From: Priapulus caudatus
Taxonomy: Eukaryota > Priapulida > Priapulimorpha > Priapulimorphida > Priapulidae
DNA length: 64,000 bases
NCBI RefSeq assembly: GCF_000485595.1
Contig: NW_014577085.1
Coordinates: forward strand, 71,783 to 135,782
Direction of reading: 5' to 3'
In this document: piece after piece, positions 27,540 through 37,712 of the stretch
Layout of the letters: every line of letters begins with the position of its first letter
Numbering within the stretch: the first letter of the stretch is position 1
Notes under the pieces: model-generated
The model's database searches: none
Seen by the model: the letters and a program-made list of their open reading frames with translations, nothing else
Told to the model about the DNA's origin: nothing
Made by a program: the position numbers and the translations under genes

Positions 27540-30500
27540 CACACACACACATATTATATATATATATATATATATCTACTATAAGGATAGTAGTTTGAGC
27601 GAAGGGGCTAGGTGTAGGCACAAGTACAGTAAACAGAGGTGAGATAGTAGAAGTTATTATATAGATCAAAGATTCGTAATCACAAGTACCATCTTAAGGC
27701 CGCCGCACACCAGCCGATTTTACAAACGATGAAGCGATGAAGCGATGAAGCGATGTAGGTGTGCAGCGGCCTTAAAATCGGCTCATCGGCTCATCGGTTC
27801 AAAATCAAACATGTTTGATTTGGAACGATCACCCGATGAAAATAAAATCGTCTACAAATGAACGCGCACACCTACCCGATATCGGCTGATTTCTATCGGG
27901 CCGATCAAATCGCATGAAAAATCGGCTGGTGTGCGGCGGCCTTTAGTGGCAGGGTAGTAGTATAGTGAGCAACTCTTAGAGAGCCAACATGTGGACATTA
28001 CCACAGAGACGATATGAGAGCGAACACGAGTGAGAAACGTTGCTGCAGTATGCACTTACTTATCTTCGCCTCGGTCGGAGTTCCGCACTGGCCATAGCCT
28101 GACATGCACACGGACGCTCGCATCACCGTACCAGACGTGTAGTCATCCACAGACAACGAGCCGTCGGACATGGGCACGCACGGACCATTTGGCTGAAACA
28201 CAGCACAGTCACGTGGGTCATTGCGTGCACACTCGTGAATGCTGGTGCGTGTAGTTTTACATACTAGACAAATATATGCAAGGGGTCTTTAATGTATGGC
28301 ATAGCTAAAGGCCAAGTACTACTACGCAGGAATACGTCGTAATGGACCACGAGCACTAGAATCTCATCTGAGGCTCTCATGATTGACCGTGCTCGTGCAC
28401 TACTACCACCACTCTCCTGTCGCACACTCTGCCAACTACCACTTCCCTACCACACACTCTGCCACACCACTTCGTCTACCACACACTCTGCACCACCACT
28501 TCCTACCACACCATGCTGGCCACAACACTTTCCCTACCACACACGTCTGCACACCACTCCTTACCAACACATTCTTCACCACACACTCTGCCACCATACC
28601 ACTTCCCTACCACACACTCTCCCACCACACTTCCCTACCACACACTCTCCCACCACCACTTCCCTACCACACATGCCTGGCCACACCACTTCCCTACCAC
28701 CACGACTCTGCCACCACCCTTCCCACCACACATGCTGCACCACCACTTCCCTTCACACACTCTGCCCACATCCGACTTCCCTACCACACAACTCTGTACA
28801 CCACTTCCCTACCACACACTCTTCCACCACACACTCTGCCACCACCACCTTCCCTACACACACTCTCCCACCACCACTTCCCTACCCACACACTCTCCAC
28901 ACCACTTCCCTACCACACACTCTGCTACCACACTTCCCTTACCACACACGTCTGCCCACCACCACTATCCCTACCACACACTCGTGCTCCACACTCCCTT
29001 ACCAACACCTTCTGCACACCACTTCCTAACCACACCTCTCCCACCACACTCCCTACCAGCAGATGCTGCACACACTTTCCCTACCACACACTCTCCCACC
29101 ACCACTTCCCTACCACACACTCTGCTACCACAACTTCATACCACACACTCTCCCACCACCATCCCTACCACGCACTCTCCCACACCCACTTCCCTACCAG
29201 ACACTCTCCCACCACACTTTCCCTACCACAGATGCTGCCAACCACCAACTTCCCTACCACCACACTCTGCTTACCACCACCTTCACCTACACACACTCTT
29301 CACCACACACTCTGGCTTACCACACTTCCCTACCCACACACTCTCCCACCACCACTTCCCTACCACACACTCTTTCCCACAACCACTTCCCTACCCAACT
29401 CTTCCCACACCATTCCCTACCACACACTCTGCTACACCACTTCCTACCACACACCTCCCACCACTTCCCTACCACACACTCTGCCACCACCACTTCCCTA
29501 CCACACACTCTCCCACCCACACTTCCCTACCACAGATGCTGCCACCACCACTTCCCTACCACACACTCTGCCACCACCACTTCCCTACCACACACTCTCC
29601 CACCACCACTTCCCTACCACACACACTCTGCCACCACCACTTCCCTACCACACACTCTCCCACCACCACCAGCTTACCATCCAGTCGTTCTCGCGCTTCT
29701 TCTCGACCTTGACACACAGGTTGGCGCTGCTGGGTGGCGGCGACCAGCTCAGCTTCTTGCTCACTTCGTTGAAGCCGACGTCAGCGAGCACAACGTCATC
29801 GGGGCTGAATGGCTTCTCCTCTGTCGTCAGCAGCCGGCCGTTGGACACGTCGCTGACTCCGTACGCGTTCTTCGCCTGCACGACGAAGTTATACTGCGTG
29901 CTCGGCTGCAGGCCTGCAACGACGAGACGGGAGGTGACGCACACGTCGGTGGATGCAACGTGTTGGTAGCGGCAACACGTCGCCGAGGGCAACGCATCGT
30001 AGGCTCGTCACTCAGCGCTTTTTCGTTTGTTGGTTCATTATTATTATTAATATTTCATAATAATAGGAAAGCGTTGACTTTCTCGTTCTTACAGCACGTA
30101 TACGTCAGAAAAAATTAAAATATATATAACAATATAATTAAATTTCTTAATTGCGTTGCATCCAAGCATCATTCGCAAAGTTTGACGTGTGTTCGGAAAG
30201 CAAATAAGCAAGGCAAAGTTCACTTCGTGGCAACGCATACGAACACAGTATCATGAGGTGATAGATGGTGATGGGGATACCTTCTACGGTGAACCTCGTT
30301 GCGGTTGGAGGATCAACATCCATGTTACTGACGTGGTCACCCCAGTTGAACTTGACGACAAATTTCTGCATGTCACCGCCATCAAAACCGGGTTCCCACT
30401 TCAGCGCGGCAGAGTCGGATGTCACGTTTTCCACTTTCAATGCTACAGGGGGGTCTGGTCGGCCTGTAGAATAAACGCAAACATTGCCAAGCACATTACA

Positions 30501-33500
30501 ACCATGGCTGATCTCTGCACGTACACATGTAAGACAGATCAGCGTATCGCTATGAAGGCCACTTGAAAACGCACTGCGATTGACAAAAAGTGGAACATGC
30601 ATGTAGGGTCTCAAAAGTAATAGCTCTAAAGAACACTGCTCAGTTATCAGTTAAAAGAACATACTCGTTAGATTGCAACCTCACTGATGATAAATCGTGA
30701 TAGACTCAATAGTAGCTCCTTCTCACTTACTTTTCTGCTGCAGCTTTAAGACCACCTCTGTCTCTCCCATCAGATTCTTCACTCGGCATCGGTAATTGCC
30801 CAAGTCATCCTTGTCTACGCCCTTCACCACCAGGCGGCTCTCGTACTTGTCATCAGCATCGGGCTGGGCGGTATTCAGTGAGATGCGGTCACTCTGTTGT
30901 ATCTCATGACCACCCTGTTGCTTGTACCAGGTGAAAACGGGCTCTGGCACAGCTCGTGCGTGACACACCACAGTTCCCGTGTCTCCACTGGTGTATGCAA
31001 ACTTTGTTATGTTTTGCACGACGACAGGTGCAACTGCAGAACATAAAACAATTGTTAGCATCCTACAGAACAATGTGTACAGAAAAAGTGAATTAGCAGG
31101 AGTGAATTGTGAAATTGTTAGGCGTTTACTACTGTGCCATTCCGTTTAAACTGTAAAAAAATTCGACTTGCATCACAACTAGCATAGCCCCATTTCACAT
31201 AAACAACTTTAGAAACTAACTAAACCACACACCACACCATCTGCACCACATAAGAAACATGTGGGTTAGATATTATACTCGCTACACTGCTGCATCACCA
31301 CCCAAAACCAGAGCCTACTATAATCAACAGTGACGTAGAAACAGGTGAAATCGCTGCACATTTCTGTACTGCGTGAGCGCAGTCATAGCATTAACTTTAA
31401 CCATCAATACACAAAAACTGTGATACGAGAAAGGCGCTGGAAAATTTCACGCGAAACGCAAAATGTCGAAAACACGCAGGACACGTGTCACGTGAACTGA
31501 CTTGCAGTGAAATCGTATGACAGAATTAGCTGCGTGCACTCACAGTTGACGATGAGTCGCAGCGTGTGTGACACCTCCTTGCCGGCGCCGATTGCGCGGC
31601 ACTCGTAGTTGCCGTTATCGGTGCGGATGAGCGCGTTGTCGCTGCGCTGCTTGTCCAGCTGAGCTCTCGACGGCCCCCTCCACCACAGCGTGCCTGTTGT
31701 CTCACTGATGTACGTGTCCACCTGTGTCTGCAGACAGACGACGTTCACGCCACATTACACATGCTACATTCTGCCCCCTATTGTGTTACAGACCCAGGAT
31801 TTTTGGAGAAAGAGGGCTCCTCACAAGCAACGAGGTTGTGAGACCCATGGCGTGGAGTCCAGAAGCCTTCCCCCCGAAACATTTTTTGAATGAAACCCCG
31901 TAGATGCAATTTCCTATGTATCTGATGACATTTATTCATCTAAAATGTGTCCAATCATCTCTAGACAATTTTTTTGAAAAAAATCACGCTTATTTTTGAC
32001 GTCTAACATGAAGTTATTGGCTTTGACTTGGACAAGTCACGCCACAACAGTATACATTAAAAGATTTTTGCTTGGAAAAAACAAGGAGAGGGCATGCGCC
32101 TGCTGCATCCCCTTTGAATCTGCGCATAGCGTGTTAAAAGGTTGAGATATGTGCCGCACACAAGATTTTGGTAAGTGCATTACATGGCAGAGGAATCTTC
32201 AACGTTTATAGTGCAGATATTCGCTCTCCTAAGAGTTCTCATGCGCTAGTCTAATCTTTATTGCTTTTCACGTAAAAAAACCTTTGACGAGGGCATTGAT
32301 GTTAAAGTTGCAAGAGGACAGGTCCCCAAAAACCTAACTGTGTTTTAATCCAACACTACCTGATTTGACATGTGCACAAGTGTACAGACATAACACGACA
32401 TACATTGTACTTACTGCAAACCTTAACCACAATGTACTCCAATTAAATGTTTTACAAGAATGAAAGGATATATAAATTCACGTGTGCACCTACACTTATG
32501 TTCACCCACATCGGGCTTCTACAACGATGTTACACTTACTGTGTTGATGACCGACGTGAACAGCCTCGTGCCTTCTTGACCGATGGTCAGTTCCTGTCCG
32601 TCCTTGAACCACTGGATGACGGGCGCAGGCTTTCCTCGGGCTCCACACGTCACGAACAAACCCGTGTACGACTCGTTCTGTTTGATCACTGCTGGCGGGA
32701 AGGCATTTAGCTCAGGCAGCTCTGAAATGCAAATGTTACAGAATATTTAGCAGCTCACACGATGGCTTAGTATTGTCACACTGATAGAGCCAGGCAATAG
32801 AGTCTCGTGTCCATGCTCATGTGCCACAATACAGGCTATGAGAATCAGCATTAAATCAAGAGTGAATAAAAACAAAATTGTTTTTAGTCACTCCTGATTT
32901 AATCTATACATGCCACACAGGTTTCACTCAATGATACAAGATTAAGAAGGAAAAAAACAAGCTTCACAAAAAAACAACAACGTGAACCTAAGCAGAATTA
33001 TAATGACGGAGCATTAAACGTACTCCTCACTGTCAAATTGTTTGGCTAATACAGTCAACGTTACACAACTTACACGCGTGACAAAAAGACACGCTGGATC
33101 GAATGTGAACAGCTAGCAGCAGTAACGAGGGTAGCCTCGGCAGCAGTAACGAGGGTAGCCTCGGCAGCAGTAACGAGGGTAGCCTCGGAAGCAGTAACGA
33201 GGGTAGCCTCGGCAGCAGTAACGAGGGTAGCCTCGGCAGCAGTAACGAGGGAGGGTAGCCTCGGCAGCAGTAACGAGGGAGGGTAGCCTCGGCAGTAGTA
33301 ACGAGAGTAGCCTAGGCAGCGTGACTCACGGTTGACGGTGAGCTGGGTGTGCGCGCCCGTGCCCAGTCCCAGGCTGTTGCGCAGCACGCACTCGTACGCT
33401 CCGTTGTCGGACAGCCGCACCGAGCCGGGCTGGTACGAGCTGCCGCGCCAGATCACATTCGTCTCGCCACTCCTGTGCCACTCAAACTCGCCGCGCGGCA

Positions 33501-33799
33501 CGCCGTAGTCTGTCGCTGTGCACGATATCACAGGGCTGTCTCCCACCAGCACGGCCTCGACGGATTCGATCACAGCCACGCCGGGCTTGTCTAGAACATA
33601 AAGGTGGGATCGTTACATGAGATACTTGGACACACGTCGCACGCGATCGGTTTATCTTTATGATGGCTATCAGTGTTGATTTCCATGGGCATGCAATGCC
33701 ACGTGTTCATGTGGTTACAGTGACATGTTTTGTGATGATTAATAAGGGAGAGCGAGAAGAAAAAGAGAGAGGTGGAGAGACTGAGCATGAGAGAATGCC

Positions 33800-33866
<67 letters not shown>

Positions 33867-33874
33867 AATAAAGG

Positions 33875-33919
<45 letters not shown>

Positions 33920-36900
33920 GGACGGAGGGAGGGAGGGAGGGAGGGAGAGAGAGAGGGAGAGAGGGAGAGAGAGAGAGAGGGAGAGAGAGAGAGAGAGGAG
34001 CTAAAACTAAATGGTGCCACAACAAACACTGGCTGCCCTCATGAAGCATTAAACCAGTTATACGTGAGACTTATAATGGTTTGCACATGGCACTTACAGC
34101 TGACTTGCACATATGTGTGCGACTCTGACGTTCGTGTCACGGGATCTGCTTCTAGAGAAAGCTGGAGGAAGCTTGTCACCTTGCAGGTGTAGTTGCCGCC
34201 TTGTGTTCTGCAGAGAGATAGTGAGATTACATATAATGCATCTTTGAATAAGAATTACTGCATGGTAAACCCAAATGTTAATTACCCATTTAGATAAGAG
34301 GCTTAGCTGCATACTGTGGCCCAGTCTGATCTTTACAGAGTTGTTAGACTGAAACATAGGAGCAGTCAGTCGTTTCATTGTATTTTCATTCGGATCACTA
34401 ACCATGCTTTAATGACCACGAGTGAACCATGAGTTATAGTAATTAAAGAATAAAGAAAACTGTTACATTTCTTTACCTCTATCCACCAACAGATGGCATC
34501 CAGTTTAAGTAAGTTCAGATGCTGATCACTTCCTTACCTCACAATCTTTGCGATCTTCAGCGTGGCGATTTCTGCAACTCTCAGCCCATCCCTCCACCAC
34601 TCAATTTTCGCTGGGGCGGGATACGCGTCCACATTGCATGTTATTTCCACGTTACCACCCTCGCTGGTTTCTATGCGCTCTGGTGTCTTCACTCGCGGTG
34701 CGTCTGCAAGAACACCGTGCACATCAGCCAACCTGAACCAACTTTTACATCCAATGTTTAGAAGTTGGAACATTTTAAAAAGTTGTTAGGTTTTACAATT
34801 GATCCAACTTTTGCCACCCAGTTATTTTTTTACCTGGTGAGTGGGTGGGCCCAGTAATTTTATGTTTTGCATCTAAGTCTATGTTCGACCTTGCATCGTC
34901 TTACATCTGAACTTGACGTCATGATATACAGTGAGATGATATATAGGATTGTTACTATCAAGAGTGGATAATAGAGATCTCTATTATCCACTCTTGTTAC
35001 TATTCATACAATCAATAAGAAACTGCACTTACACTGCACTTCTATGGTGATTTCGGCTCTCCCAGTTCCTAGGTGATTAGTGGCTTCACATCTGTACACA
35101 CCTGTGTGGTCCACCGTCACTGGGTTCAATGCATAATCCTGCAGAGGGACGGTATAGCAGATTATTTTCAAGCATTTGCTAACACTTGCCTTATTAAACA
35201 AAAGACACAGCACCAAGGGGTGCATAGATTCATATCATACCCTGCTACAAAATATATTTTGTGTTTTCAGAATTGTTTTGACTCGATGCTTTTATGACTG
35301 TTATTTCACACATTGTACAAGTTGGCCTGTGCACGCTCTACGTAGTGCATCTCAAATAAATAATCATTCAAAGATTAAAAAAATCGACTTTCCAATCAGC
35401 AACACTACAGCATTCACAAAAACAGCATTCGTTAGTAATCGGTAAAAGCTTCGTTTACTCCATTTGCCAGAGGGAGCAGCAGTACTTGTTAACAGTGCAT
35501 CTCAATCAGAGCATCACAAAATCAAAACAGGCATCTTGGTAAGTGCGTGCCACAGGCTCATTCTACATTCCCATTGTACTTTACAAACGAGCTGAATAGA
35601 ATAAATTAAGCTCTGTGCGCAGTACCGTACGTACACAGGCTAACGCAGCTACATGAACACAGAGAATGGCAATCAATAGTATAAATAATTAATATTTGCA
35701 CTGCCTCAGGGTTGACTGGAAAAACCATATGCTACGTGCTACATTGGTACGCTATTGCTAGATGCTGTTGGCCTCTTGCAGTTTACTATGAGAGCATCTC
35801 ACAGCTGGACGCTGGCATGTGATTAACCCAATCACAGGCAGGGAAACATTGTCGAGGCACAATGCGCTGAACTTACTCTAACACAGGGAGAGAGAAAAGT
35901 GAACGCCTCGGTAAAAACACCCCGTAAGACTACAGTCGCACGAACGTTCACAAATCCGATAAAAATCTCTGGAAAAGTGAAGCACTCTCGCAGTCGCAAT
36001 CGACGCCGGCTGCTCAGGTTAAAGGTCGAGTACTCACAAAGGTCGTGTCGGCGAGTTCCGAGCCATCCTTGAACCACTTGACGTACTGCGCGGGAGGGTT
36101 GGCGTTCACGTCGCAGGTGAGCGCGCTCTGCGAGCCGAGCTCCAGCCGCAGCGGCTTGAACTCAGGCGTCACGGTCACGTACGGCTGATCTGAAGCCAAG
36201 AAACACATCGCACGCGTCACCGACTCGCAATACGCGATCCCGACTAAACGCAAACTGTAGATTTGCGTAACTAATCAGTAGTTCGGTTAAAGCGGGAAAA
36301 ACCAAAACCTGCGCGTTTTCAGACCGCCATTTATTCTCCCCCAAATACCCGACAGCACTGTGGGATACCTAACTGGGCATAACTAATATGTGACGGAACG
36401 ACATGCATTACATCAACACAACCAACCGCATCCACAGTCTTACATTTCTCATGAACAATTCCCTTCCGCTCCCCCACCCCCCGATGTGGTAGCTGCGACC
36501 ATGCTCCCTCACCCCCCGATGTGGTTGCTCTGACCATGCTCCCCCACCCCCCGATGTGGTTGCTCCGACCATGCTCCCCCACCCCCCGATGTGGTTGCTG
36601 CAACTGCGGCGCGCTTACATTTCACGCTGAGGCCCTGCTTGATGACCTTCTTGTTCTGCTCGTTGACCTTGTTGTAGACTTCGCAGTGGTACTCCTGCCG
36701 GTGGTCGTCGCGCGACGCCTCGATCGTAATCGTGCTCACCGTCGGACTGTTGACGTTGCCCGCCACGTACACGCCGTCAACGGACACGCCCTTCGGAGAG
36801 TACCTGCGTGAGAGTAGCCATCGGTCAACACGCATCCCTGCTGCGTATACCAGCACGCATACAGTCAAAACTGTACGAGTCGCTCAAGTAATGGAAAACC

Positions 36901-37668
36901 CCTGAGTGTCGTGTACAGAACTTAGGAGAAGTGCCCATTTCAGGGAAGTCGTTTCACTGTATGACTGCCACACGGGGAAAACACCGAGTGTTCTTTACAT
37001 AACTTAGAACAGGTGCCCATGGAGATGGTTTCTCTGTATAATTACTGCACAAGGAAAACGCCAAGGGTGTCCTTTATTGAGAGATGTCCGCTCTAAAGAG
37101 ATCCGCTAACACACGTTTAAATGTATACGGATCTGCATCGCTATTTATAAATAACCAGATTTTCACTTACATTCTACCCAACCATACAAACTTTTTACTA
37201 TACTTTCCTTAAAAAGAATCCTTCACCCCTTTCACTCAATATATTTTAGGGCCTTAAAACCAAATCAAGCTCATTATTTTTAGTACAACAGGTATTTACA
37301 ATAGGTTTCACACACAATAGTGAGGCACTCACCACACGATGGTAGGAGGTGGACTGCCTCCTGCACTCTCACACCGCAGACTCAGCTTGTCGCCTTCGTT
37401 TACCGTCGTGCTCGGAGTTACCGTCACCCTCGGGTCACCAGGTGGCGCTAAACACACACACAGATAGTTTATGCAATTATATATATACAGGGCAGGGGTA
37501 AATGACAAATTTTGTCATTATTAACCCCTGATACAGGGTAATACTGTTAGTATGTCCATACCATCTCCTCCCAGTGTGCACATACTATGAACAGTATACA
37601 CGCACACACGCATGCTAGCACACACACACATACACACACGCATGCACACACTGTCACACAGTCACACA

Positions 37669-37712
<44 letters not shown>

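Larger units (their letters stand above)
26483..28059. other. Intron before the membrane-span exon
   Basis: This intron of the Echinoid-like gene holds the palindrome at 27236-27273, a CACG/CA/TA microsatellite (27490-27575) and the Harbinger-type MITE at 27697-27942. No other exon was recognised. Confidence 0.7.

Noticed and set aside
28379-30118. Very long open frames (up to 528 residues) rich in His, Thr and Pro
   Set aside because: They are open only because the 29-bp minisatellite lacks stops in those frames. The real exon here (29678-29913) is on the minus strand.
33114-33316. Extension of the Ig5 exon through the repeat (frame stays open)
   Set aside because: The GTGAGT donor at 33329 splices in phase to the Ig6 exon, and the downstream repeat has no Ig character.
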